From positions 372,001-436,000 of the forward strand of contig NZ_CP064338.1 in assembly GCF_015476235.1 (NCBI RefSeq): a stretch of 64,000 bases of DNA, written 5' to 3'. Shown here piece by piece: positions 56,776-64,000 of the stretch. Made by a program: the position numbers and the translations under genes. This DNA is from Caldimonas thermodepolymerans. GTDB lineage: Bacteria; Pseudomonadota; Gammaproteobacteria; Burkholderiales; Burkholderiaceae_C. How positions within the stretch are numbered: the stretch's first letter is position 1; every line of letters begins with the position of its first letter. Under the pieces are notes generated by a model. It saw only the letters and a list, made by a program, of their open reading frames with translations. It was not told the origin of the DNA and did no database searches.

Positions 56776-57968
56776 TCACGCGCGCCGCCCCGCTCGGCGA
56801 CGCCCGCAGTGGCAAGCTCGCCGACAACCTGGTCGCCTTCGGCCGCGCCCTGCGGCGCGCCGGCGTGCCGGTGGACAGCGCGCGCCTGGCGCTGGCGGGC
56901 GAGGCGGCCGCGCTGGTGGGGGTCGAGTCGCGCGCCGACCTGGCCGCGGCGCTGGAAGCCACGCTGGTCAGCCGCGAGCAGGACCGCACCGTGTTCGCCG
57001 AGCTGTTCGACGCCTACTTCCGCGATCCCAAGGTCGCCGCGCACCTGCTGGCGCAGATGCTGCCGCGCACGCCGGGGCATGCCGAGCCGGCGCGCCGCCC
57101 GCGCGTGCGCGAGGCGCTGTCGCCGCAGGCCCCCGAGCGCGGCGGCGAGTCCTCGTCCGAGCGCCAGGTCGAGCTGGACGCGGCGATGACCGCGAGCGAG
57201 CAGCAGCGCCTGCGCCATGCCGACTTCAACGCCCTGTCGGCCGACGAGTACCGCCTGGTCGAGCGGCTGGCGCGCGAGGTCGCGCTGCCGCTGCCCGAGG
57301 TCGCGAGCCGCCGCACCCAGGCCGGCACCCGCGGGCCCGCGCTGCACTGGTCGCGCACGCTGCGCGAGGCCGGCCGCAACGGCGGCGAGCTGCTGCGCCT
57401 GCTGCGCCGCCGGCGCCGTGCGCAACCGCTGCCGCTGCTGGTGCTGGTGGACGTGTCCGGCTCGATGGAGCGCTACGCGCGCCTGCTGCTGGCCTTCCTG
57501 CATGCGGCCACCCGCGGGCGCCGGCGCGACGTGTTCGCCTTCGGCACGCACCTGACCGACCTGACGCCGGCGTTTCGCCTCGCGGACACCGACGCGATGC
57601 TGGCCGCGGCCAACCAGGCGATCGACGACTTCGCCGGCGGCACGCGCCTGGGCGCCTCGCTGGCCGCGCTGCGCCGCGACCATGCCCGGCGCCTGGTGGG
57701 CGGGCGCACGCTGGTGCTGCTGGTCACCGACGGGCTGGACACCGGCGAGCCCGAAGCGCTGGAGCACGAGCTGGACTGGCTGCGCCGGCACTGCCGCCGG
57801 CTGCTCTGGCTCAACCCGCTGCTGCGCTTCGAGGGCTACCAGCCGCTCGCGCGCGGCGCGGCGGCGCTGTACCGCAAGGCCGACGGCATGCTCGCGGTGC
57901 ACAACCTGAGCAAGCTGCAGGACCTGGCCGCGGCGCTGGCGGCCGTCCTGCGTACCTGTAGAACCTAG
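56772..57968 (+). CDS. coxE: VWA domain protein, CoxE-like
   Basis: 398 aa. N-terminal helical part with YFRDPKVAAHLLAQMLPR, then a VWA domain with the MIDAS metal site DVSGSMERY and the following TDGLDTGE. The partner of the MoxR ATPase; together they form the maturation pair of the cox cluster. The start codon overlaps the MoxR stop by ATGA, so they are translated in a coupled way. Confidence 0.92.
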
Positions 57969-57981
57969 AGGGAGTCCGACG

Positions 57982-58578
57982 ATGGAAATGCAAGGCAGCC
58001 GCACCCTGCCGGTGACGCAGCAGCAGGCCTGGGACGCGCTCAACGACCCCGAGGTGCTGCGCGCGTGCATCCCGGGCTGCGAGAAGGTGGAACGCAACGG
58101 CGAGGATCGTTACGACGTCGTGATGGCGGTCAAGGTCGGCCCGGTGGGAGCGAAGTTCAATGGGAAGATCGCGCTGTCGGACCTGCAGCCGCCCGAGCGC
58201 TACACCCTGGCCTTCGAGGGGCAGGGCGGTGCGGCCGGCTTCGGCAAGGGCACGGCGCACGTCTCGCTCGCGCCGGCGGGCGAGGACTGCGAGCTGAGCT
58301 ACCAGGTGCAGGCCCACGTGGGCGGGCGCATTGCCCAGGTCGGCCAGCGCCTGATCGACGGTGTGGCGCGCTCGATGGCCGAGGACTTCTTCAAGCGCTT
58401 CGACGAGGAGATGCGCCGCCGCCACCCGCGCGAGGCCGCCCCCGAGGCCGGGGCCGCGCCGGCATCCGCGCCTGCACCTGCGGCACAGCCGGCCGCGGCC
58501 GGCGGCGGCGACCGGACCTGGCTGTGGATCGCGATCGCGGTGGCCGTGGTCGCGGCCGGCTGGTGGCTGCTCGGCTGA
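57982..58578 (+). CDS. coxG: CoxG-like SRPBCC protein with C-terminal membrane anchor
   Basis: 198 aa. SRPBCC/CoxG domain (residues 1-150) with MQGSRTLPVTQQQAWDALND and ACIPGCEKVERNG, then an Ala/Pro linker and a C-terminal helix TWLWIAIAVAVVAAGWWLLG that would anchor it in the inner membrane. CoxG recruits CO dehydrogenase to the membrane, and in mycobacterial work it is linked to menaquinone delivery (from memory). It is therefore the candidate link of this enzyme to the respiratory chain. Confidence 0.9.
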   Translation: MEMQGSRTLPVTQQQAWDALNDPEVLRACIPGCEKVERNGEDRYDVVMAVKVGPVGAKFNGKIALSDLQPPERYTLAFEGQGGAAGFGKGTAHVSLAPAGEDCELSYQVQAHVGGRIAQVGQRLIDGVARSMAEDFFKRFDEEMRRRHPREAAPEAGAAPASAPAPAAQPAAAGGGDRTWLWIAIAVAVVAAGWWLLG

Positions 58579-58685
58579 GCCGCCGGCGCGGCCGGCCATC
58601 ACCCCCGCTGGCGACGCGGGATCGGCGGCTGCGGCACCCTGTGCAGCCGGCGACCGCGTGAACGAAGGACCCAAGGAGGACCGTG

Positions 58686-59747
58686 ATGGAGAACCTGGAC
58701 GTGTTGGTGCTGCGCACGCTGCGCGACTGGCGGCAGGCCGGCCGCCGTGCGCTGCTGGCCACCGTGGTGCGCACCTGGGGGTCGTCGCCGCGGCCGGTCG
58801 GCTCGATCATGGCGCTGGCCGAGGACGGGGCGGTGGTCGGCTCGGTCTCGGGCGGCTGTATCGAGGACGACCTGATCTACCGCTACACCCGGGCCTACGC
58901 CGGCCAGGGCGAGGCGAAGGCCATCCCGTCCGGTCCGCCCGAGTTCGTCAAGTACGGCGTCACCGCCGACGAGGCGCACCGCTTCGGGCTGCCCTGCGGC
59001 GGCACGCTGGAGCTGCTGCTCGAATACGACCCGGACCCGGCCGCGCTGGCCGAGCTGGTGCGCCGCCTGGAGGCCGGCGAGCTGGTGCGGCGCACCGTGC
59101 GGCTGGCCGACGGGCAGGTGACGCTGGAGACCGCGCTGACCCCCTCGGAGCTGGCGCTGGACGAGGCCCGCATGGCCAACACCTTCGGCCCCGAGTACCG
59201 CATGCTGCTGATCGGGGCCGGCCAGCTGGCCGAGTACCTGGCGACGATGGCGCTGTTCAGCGGCTTCGCGGTCACCGTGTGCGACCCGCGCGAGGAATAC
59301 CGCGGCGGCTTCCACGTGCCCGGCGCGACCCTGGTCAGCGACATGCCCGACGACGTGGTGCGTGCCTTCCGCCCCGACCGGCGCAGCTGCGTGGTCGCGC
59401 TCACCCACGACCCCAAGCTGGACGACCTGGCGCTGCTGGAGGCGCTCGGCACCGAGGCCTTCTACGTCGGCGCGATCGGCAGCCGGCGCAACAACGACGC
59501 GCGGCGCCGGCGCATGATCGAGCACTTCGGCCAGACCGAGGCGTCGCTGGCCCGCCTGCGCGGGCCCATCGGCATCTACATCGGCAGCAAGACCCCGCCG
59601 GAGATCGCGGTCAGCGTGATGGCCGAGATCCTGGCGGTCAAGAACGGCGTGCCGCTGCCGCGCGACATGGACGTGGCCGAGGCCAAGAACCAGCGCCAGA
59701 TCGCCGCCAGCGACGACCCGGTGGCCTGCGCGCTGCCGCAGCCCTGA
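58686..59747 (+). CDS. XdhC/CoxF-family molybdenum cofactor maturation protein
   Basis: 353 aa. N-terminal XdhC_CoxI domain with GSSPRPVGSIMALAEDG and the motif GSVSGGCIEDDL; C-terminal Rossmann domain with LLIGAGQLAEYLATMA and GAIGSRRNNDARR. XdhC proteins hold and sulfurate the Mo cofactor before insertion into molybdenum hydroxylases. The ATG at 58686 directly follows an in-frame GTG (58683). Last gene of the cox-like operon. Confidence 0.92.
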   Translation: MENLDVLVLRTLRDWRQAGRRALLATVVRTWGSSPRPVGSIMALAEDGAVVGSVSGGCIEDDLIYRYTRAYAGQGEAKAIPSGPPEFVKYGVTADEAHRFGLPCGGTLELLLEYDPDPAALAELVRRLEAGELVRRTVRLADGQVTLETALTPSELALDEARMANTFGPEYRMLLIGAGQLAEYLATMALFSGFAVTVCDPREEYRGGFHVPGATLVSDMPDDVVRAFRPDRRSCVVALTHDPKLDDLALLEALGTEAFYVGAIGSRRNNDARRRRMIEHFGQTEASLARLRGPIGIYIGSKTPPEIAVSVMAEILAVKNGVPLPRDMDVAEAKNQRQIAASDDPVACALPQP

Positions 59748-59811
59748 GCGGGGCGCGGGACAACCCCCTTCCTGACGGCGGCGGCCGCCCGGCGGCGGGG
59801 CCGCCGGCGCA

Positions 59812-59817
59812 TACAAT
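59812..59817 (+). promoter_or_regulatory. Candidate -10 element for yajC-secD-secF
   Basis: TACAAT at 59812-59817 in the only AT-rich stretch of this gap, 37 bp before the yajC start. No clear -35. The GC-rich inverted repeat just upstream (around 59776-59805) has no T run and is not a convincing terminator. Confidence 0.35.
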
Positions 59818-59853
59818 CAACCGTTTATCCGTCGAACGTCAGGAGAGAGTTCC

Positions 59854-60177
59854 GTGTTTATTTCCGAAGCCTATGCACAAGCCGCGGCCGCACCGGGCGG
59901 CGCCGAGTCGACCCTCGTGAGCCTGTTGCCCCTGGTGCTGATGTTCGTGGTGCTGTACTTCATCATGATCCGGCCCCAGATGAAGCGCCAGAAGGAGCAC
60001 AAGGCGATGATCGAGGCGCTCGCCAAGGGGGACGAGGTCGTGACCGCCGGCGGCCTGCTGGGCAAGGTCTCCAAGCTGGGCGACACCTACCTGCACATCG
60101 AGGTGTCCAACGGCGTGGAGCTGCAGATCCAGCGCAACGCCGTGGTGCAGGTGCTGCCCAAGGGCACGATCAAGTAA
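59854..60177 (+). CDS. yajC: Preprotein translocase subunit YajC
   Basis: 107 aa. A membrane helix (LVSLLPLVLMFVVLYFIMI) and a soluble domain with RPQMKRQKEHKAMIEAL and GDEVVTAGGLLGKVSKLGD. YajC forms a complex with SecD and SecF that supports late steps of protein translocation. GTG start at 59854 with AGGAGA upstream. Followed by secD after 82 bp. Confidence 0.96.
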   Translation: MFISEAYAQAAAAPGGAESTLVSLLPLVLMFVVLYFIMIRPQMKRQKEHKAMIEALAKGDEVVTAGGLLGKVSKLGDTYLHIEVSNGVELQIQRNAVVQVLPKGTIK

Positions 60178-60259
60178 TCCTTGTCCGTCTGATCCACTGC
60201 CGTCTTCGTCCGGGCGCGCCACCGTCGCGCCCGTCGTCGTCCGTGGCACGAGAGCGTTC

Positions 60260-62140
60260 ATGAACCGATATCCGTGGTGGAAATACGCGATCATGCTGAT
60301 CGCGCTGGTGGTAGGGGTCCTCTACACCCTGCCCAACTTCTTCGGCGAGGCGCCGGCCGTGCAGGTGTCCAGCGGCAAGGCCACGGTACGGGTGGACGCA
60401 TCGGTCGTCGTGCGGGTCGAGCAGCTGCTGCAACAGGCCTCGATCCAGGCCGACTTCGTGCAGCTGGACGGCAATTCGGTGCGCGCACGCTTCGCCGACA
60501 CCGACACCCAGATCCGTGCGCGCGACGTGCTGGAGCGCGGGCTGAACCCCGACCGCAACGATCCCGGCTACATCGTCGCGCTCAACCTGCTGTCGCGCTC
60601 GCCGCAGTGGCTCGCCTCGATCAACGCGCTGCCCATGTACCTGGGCCTGGACCTGCGCGGCGGCGTGCACTTCCTGATGCAGGTCGACATGCAGGCCGTG
60701 CTGACCAAGCGCGCCGAGGGCCTGACCAACGACGTGCGCAGCCTGCTGCGCGAGCGTGACCTGCGCCACGCGGGCGTCAACCGCGTCGGCGACGACGTCG
60801 AGGTGCGCTTCCGCGACCCGGCGGTGGCCGCCAGGGCGCTGGACCTGCTCGCGAACCAGCAGCCCGACTTCCAGTGGACCCAGGTCGCCGACGGCGATGC
60901 GGTCAAGCTGGTCGCCTCGCTCAGGCCCGAGGCGGCGCGCCGCGTGCAGGAGCAGGCACTCAAGCAGAACATCACGACGCTGCACAACCGCGTCAACGAA
61001 CTCGGCACCAGCGAACCGGTGATCCAGCAGCAGGGCCTGGACCGGGTGGTGGTGCAGCTGCCCGGCGTGCAGGACACCGCCCGGGCCAAGGACATCATCG
61101 GCCGCACCGCCACGCTGGAGGTGCGCCTGGTCGACGACAGCGCCGAGGCGCTGGCCGCGGCGGCCGGCACCGGCCCGGTGCCGTTCGGCACCGAGCGCTA
61201 CGTCGAGCGCGGCGGCGGCCCGCTGATCGTCAAGCGCCAGGTCATCCTGACCGGCGAGAACCTCACCGACGCCCAGGCCGGCTTCGACGAGCAGCAGCAG
61301 CCGGCGGTGCACCTGACGCTGGACGCCAAGGGCGCGCGCATCTTCCGCGACGTCACGCGCGAGAACGTCGGCAAGCGCATGGCCATCCTGCTGTTCGAGA
61401 AGGGCAAGGGCGAAGTCGTCACCGCCCCGGTCATCCGCACCGAGATCGGTGGCGGCCGGGTGCAGATCTCCGGCCGCATGACCACGCAGGAGGCCAACGA
61501 CGTCGCGCTGCTGCTGCGCGCCGGCTCGCTGGCCGCGCCGATGGAGATCATCGAGGAACGCACCATCGGCCCGACGCTGGGCGCCGACAACATCGCCAAG
61601 GGCTTCGACAGCGTGATGTGGGGTTTCGTCGCGATCGTGGTGTTCATGATCGCCTACTACCTGATGTTCGGCGTGTTCTCCGCGATCGCGCTGTCGGTCA
61701 ACCTGCTGCTGCTGGTGGCCGTGCTGTCGATGCTGCAGGCCACGCTGACGCTGCCGGGCATCGCGGCCATCGCGCTGACGCTGGGCATGGCGATCGACGC
61801 CAACGTGCTGATCAACGAGCGGGTGCGCGAGGAGCTGCGCAACGGCGCGGCGCCGCAGACGGCCATCCACCTCGGCTTCGAGCGCGCCTGGGCGACCATC
61901 CTGGACTCCAACGTCACGACGCTGGTGGCCGGCGTCGCGCTGCTGGCCTTCGGGTCCGGCCCGGTGCGCGGCTTCGCGGTGGTGCACTGCCTGGGCATCC
62001 TGACCTCGATGTTCTCGGCCGTGTTCTTCGCCCGCGGCCTGGTGAACCTCTGGTACGGCCGGCAGAAGAAGCTCAAGTCGGTGTCGATCGGGCAGGTCTG
62101 GCGCCCCGACGGCGGGAACGCCGCCAAGGCCGAAGGCTGA
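60260..62140 (+). CDS. secD: Protein translocase subunit SecD
   Basis: 626 aa. An N-terminal membrane helix, a large periplasmic part (P1 head and base with YLGLDLRGGVHFLMQVD and the GRTATLEVRLVDD region) and five further helices near the C terminus with GIAAIALTLGMAIDANVLINERVREEL, the proton-conducting RND-type segment. Works with SecF, using the proton gradient to pull proteins out of SecYEG. Confidence 0.97.
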   Translation: MNRYPWWKYAIMLIALVVGVLYTLPNFFGEAPAVQVSSGKATVRVDASVVVRVEQLLQQASIQADFVQLDGNSVRARFADTDTQIRARDVLERGLNPDRNDPGYIVALNLLSRSPQWLASINALPMYLGLDLRGGVHFLMQVDMQAVLTKRAEGLTNDVRSLLRERDLRHAGVNRVGDDVEVRFRDPAVAARALDLLANQQPDFQWTQVADGDAVKLVASLRPEAARRVQEQALKQNITTLHNRVNELGTSEPVIQQQGLDRVVVQLPGVQDTARAKDIIGRTATLEVRLVDDSAEALAAAAGTGPVPFGTERYVERGGGPLIVKRQVILTGENLTDAQAGFDEQQQPAVHLTLDAKGARIFRDVTRENVGKRMAILLFEKGKGEVVTAPVIRTEIGGGRVQISGRMTTQEANDVALLLRAGSLAAPMEIIEERTIGPTLGADNIAKGFDSVMWGFVAIVVFMIAYYLMFGVFSAIALSVNLLLLVAVLSMLQATLTLPGIAAIALTLGMAIDANVLINERVREELRNGAAPQTAIHLGFERAWATILDSNVTTLVAGVALLAFGSGPVRGFAVVHCLGILTSMFSAVFFARGLVNLWYGRQKKLKSVSIGQVWRPDGGNAAKAEG

Positions 62141-62182
62141 TCGCGCTTCGGATCGTCCAAGACTCACGCAGAGACCCAAGCG

Positions 62183-63214
62183 ATGGAATTCTTCCGAATC
62201 AAGCGCGACATCCCCTTCATGCGGCACGCGCTGGTGCTGAACGCGGTGTCGTTCATCACCTTCCTGGCGGCCGTGTTCTTCCTCGCCACGCGCGGCCTGC
62301 ACCTGTCGATCGAGTTCACCGGCGGCACGGTGCTGGAGGTGCAGTACGCCGAAGCGGCCGACCTGCCCAAGGTGCGCCAGACCGTGGAGTCGCTGCAGCT
62401 GGGCGACGTGCAGGTGCAGAACTTCGGCACCTCGCGCGACGTGCTGATCCGCATCCCGCTGCGCGGCGAGGCCAAGCAGAGCGAGCTGGTCGGCCAGGTG
62501 TTCGGCCGCCTGTGCGCGGCCGAGGGCGGCACGGTCGGGCGGCAGGAATCCGTCACCGCGCAGGGCGAGGCGGTCAGCCGCGAGGTCTGCACGGCCGGCA
62601 GCGAGGAGCCGCTGAAGCTGCAGCGCAGCGAGTTCGTCGGCCCGCAGGTCGGCTCCGAGCTGGCCCGCGACGGCGCGCTGGCGCTGGCCGCGACCATCGC
62701 CGGCATCATGATCTACCTGGCGTTCCGCTTCGAGTGGAAGTTCGCCGTGGCCGGCATCATCGCCAACCTGCACGACGTGGTGATCATCCTCGGCTTCTTC
62801 GCGTTCTTCCAGTGGGAGTTCTCGCTGTCGGTGCTGGCCGCGGTGCTCGCGGTGCTGGGCTATTCGGTCAACGAGTCGGTGGTGATCTTCGACCGCATCC
62901 GCGAGGCGTTCCGCAAGTACCGCAAGATGACCACCCCGCAGGTCATCGACCACGCCATCACCAGCACGATCAGCCGCACGGTCATCACCCACGGCTCGAC
63001 CCAGGTCATGGTGCTGTCGATGCTGCTGTTCGGCGGCCCGACGCTGCACTACTTCTCGCTGGCCCTGACCATCGGCATCTGCTTCGGCATCTACTCGTCG
63101 GTGTTCGTCGCCGCGGCAGTGGCGATGTGGCTGGGCGTCAAGCGTGAAGACCTGGTCAAGCCCTCGCGCAAGGAAACCGACCCGAACGACCCGAATGCGG
63201 GGGCAGTGGTGTAG
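62183..63214 (+). CDS. secF: Protein translocase subunit SecF
   Basis: 343 aa. An N-terminal helix and a periplasmic domain opening LSIEFTGGTVLEVQYAEA, then the SecD/F C-terminal helices with FVGPQVGSELARDGALALA and VLGYSVNESVVIFDRIREAFRKY. The partner of SecD, 42 bp downstream of it. Slightly longer than E. coli SecF because of an extended periplasmic loop (about residues 110-145, with two Cys). Confidence 0.97.
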   Translation: MEFFRIKRDIPFMRHALVLNAVSFITFLAAVFFLATRGLHLSIEFTGGTVLEVQYAEAADLPKVRQTVESLQLGDVQVQNFGTSRDVLIRIPLRGEAKQSELVGQVFGRLCAAEGGTVGRQESVTAQGEAVSREVCTAGSEEPLKLQRSEFVGPQVGSELARDGALALAATIAGIMIYLAFRFEWKFAVAGIIANLHDVVIILGFFAFFQWEFSLSVLAAVLAVLGYSVNESVVIFDRIREAFRKYRKMTTPQVIDHAITSTISRTVITHGSTQVMVLSMLLFGGPTLHYFSLALTIGICFGIYSSVFVAAAVAMWLGVKREDLVKPSRKETDPNDPNAGAVV

Positions 63215-63256
63215 AGTGCCGGAAATTCCGCACTGCACGCAGGCCATTTCCCGACC

Positions 63257-64000
63257 ATGGCGATCTCCGCCGATCCGAAGGCGCTCGCTGCACAGGCGCG
63301 CAAGACCTTTCTGAACGTGCTCCTTTACGGGGCACCCAATGCGCTGGCGGCCGTCGAGGAGGGCGCGCGGACCCTGGCCACCCAGGCCGCGCCGCCGGAC
63401 CTGCTGCTGCGGCGCCGCGACGCCTGGTCGGACGTGCAGCGGCTGCGCGGCAAGTGGCAGCAGGAGCTGTCCGAGCGCCTGCAGCGCCGCATGGCCGGCG
63501 AGCTCGCCGACAGCGGCGGCTCCAGCAAGCCGGCCGGGCTCGCCCGGCGCGGGGCCGAGCTGTCCCTGGTGGACGACGCCACCATCGAGCACGAGATCCT
63601 CAGCTCCCGCCTGGCCCTGGCCGTGATGGACCAGGCGGCCACCGAGTTCACCGACCTGCGCTCGCGCATGACCGCGATGGAGCGCCGCGACGAGCTGTCC
63701 TCCACCGACGTGCTGCGCCCGCACACCGTCGCGCGCGAGGTGCTCGACGCCTGGCTGGCCTGCGGCCTGAGCATCGAGGCCTGGCGGGCACTGCAGCCGG
63801 TGCTGCACGACGAATTCGGCCACCTGGTGGTGCTGGGCTACCACGAGACCAACAAGTGGCTGATCGCGCACGGCGTGCTGCCGGAGATCGACCTGCGGCC
63901 GCTGATCCGGCGCACCCGCGACACCGGCAACCCGGCCCCCGGCGTCAGCTCGGCGGCGCAGTCGCTCGCCGGCGGGGCGGCCTCCGTCCACGTGCATTCC
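63257..64000 (+). CDS. DUF1631 family protein, N-terminal part (cut by window edge)
   Basis: The first 248 codons of a longer gene. Helical and charged, with DAWSDVQRLRGKWQQEL, LVDDATIEHEILSSRLALAV and RDELSSTDVLRPHTVAREV, a pattern I know from DUF1631 proteins of Burkholderiales (sometimes mislabelled thymidine phosphorylase). Function is unknown; some members have been linked to motility or c-di-GMP. No conclusion about the C-terminal half is possible here. Confidence 0.7.
   Translation, partial: MAISADPKALAAQARKTFLNVLLYGAPNALAAVEEGARTLATQAAPPDLLLRRRDAWSDVQRLRGKWQQELSERLQRRMAGELADSGGSSKPAGLARRGAELSLVDDATIEHEILSSRLALAVMDQAATEFTDLRSRMTAMERRDELSSTDVLRPHTVAREVLDAWLACGLSIEAWRALQPVLHDEFGHLVVLGYHETNKWLIAHGVLPEIDLRPLIRRTRDTGNPAPGVSSAAQSLAGGAASVHVHS

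Noticed and set aside
59770-59810. Terminator after the cox-like operon
   Set aside because: GC-rich inverted repeats are present but no T run follows, so an intrinsic terminator is not supported.
60170-63997. A 1275-codon open frame antisense to secD-secF and the DUF1631 gene
   Set aside because: It crosses three real genes and their gaps and has the same shadow composition; it is an effect of high GC content.

Overview
The window is about 64 kb of a GC-rich (roughly 70%) bacterial chromosome with dense, mostly operonic genes. Gene content and order (glnE next to a yhdP-type AsmA gene and a nitrilase; rsmB-DUF4390-ntrY-ntrX; birA followed by a small membrane protein; yajC-secD-secF; tkt-gap) point to a betaproteobacterium of the order Burkholderiales, of the Comamonadaceae/Sphaerotilaceae (Rubrivivax, Caldimonas) kind. 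That placement is inferred from synteny and composition, not from a search. No insertion sequence, prophage, CRISPR array or rRNA operon is visible. One tRNA (Phe, GAA) is present.

Left part (1-5.6 kb): a tightly coupled minus-strand lipid-modification operon. It holds a flavin amine-oxidase-like protein, a DUF1365 protein, a protein of the cyclopropane fatty acid synthase family, an NTF2-like protein and a second FAD/NAD-binding protein cut by the window edge. It is divergent from a di-iron ferritin-like (acyl-ACP-desaturase superfamily) protein across a 643-bp intergenic region. The methyltransferase has Ser and Gln where E. coli Cfa has two bicarbonate-site residues, so the operon may make a modified fatty acid other than a cyclopropane. 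Next come a Gdx/SugE guanidinium exporter, a rhombosortase, glnE, yhdP and a nitrilase-family amidase (5.7-14.3 kb).

14.3-26.2 kb: a stress and signalling block (DUF883, stand-alone receiver, NarL-type regulator, entericidin lipoprotein, DUF1328, NarL-family histidine kinase). It is followed by a UbiH-family hydroxylase, a PAS-PAS-GGDEF diguanylate cyclase, aminopeptidase P, a membrane protein of unknown function and MurU. The central-carbon pair tkt-gap follows on the other strand.

27-38.7 kb: a secreted subtilisin-like protease with a GlyGly-CTERM tail (the likely substrate of the rhombosortase about 21 kb away), birA, a SET-domain methyltransferase, topoisomerase III, an AraC regulator, a PEBP-family protein, an AEC transporter, a GNAT acetyltransferase, and tonB-exbB-exbD behind a good Fur box.

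39-50.6 kb: proA, queC, a LemA/M48 protease pair, the flavocytochrome c sulfide dehydrogenase pair fccA-fccB, rsmB, a DUF4390 protein, an NtrY-type kinase with a response regulator that lacks the AAA+ domain, and tRNA-Phe.

50.7-59.8 kb: a complete form II carbon-monoxide-dehydrogenase-like (molybdenum hydroxylase) operon in the order S-L-M, with its maturation genes (MoxR, VWA, CoxG, XdhC). A divergent GAF/Fis regulator, also lacking AAA+, lies upstream. The window ends with yajC-secD-secF and the start of a DUF1631 protein.
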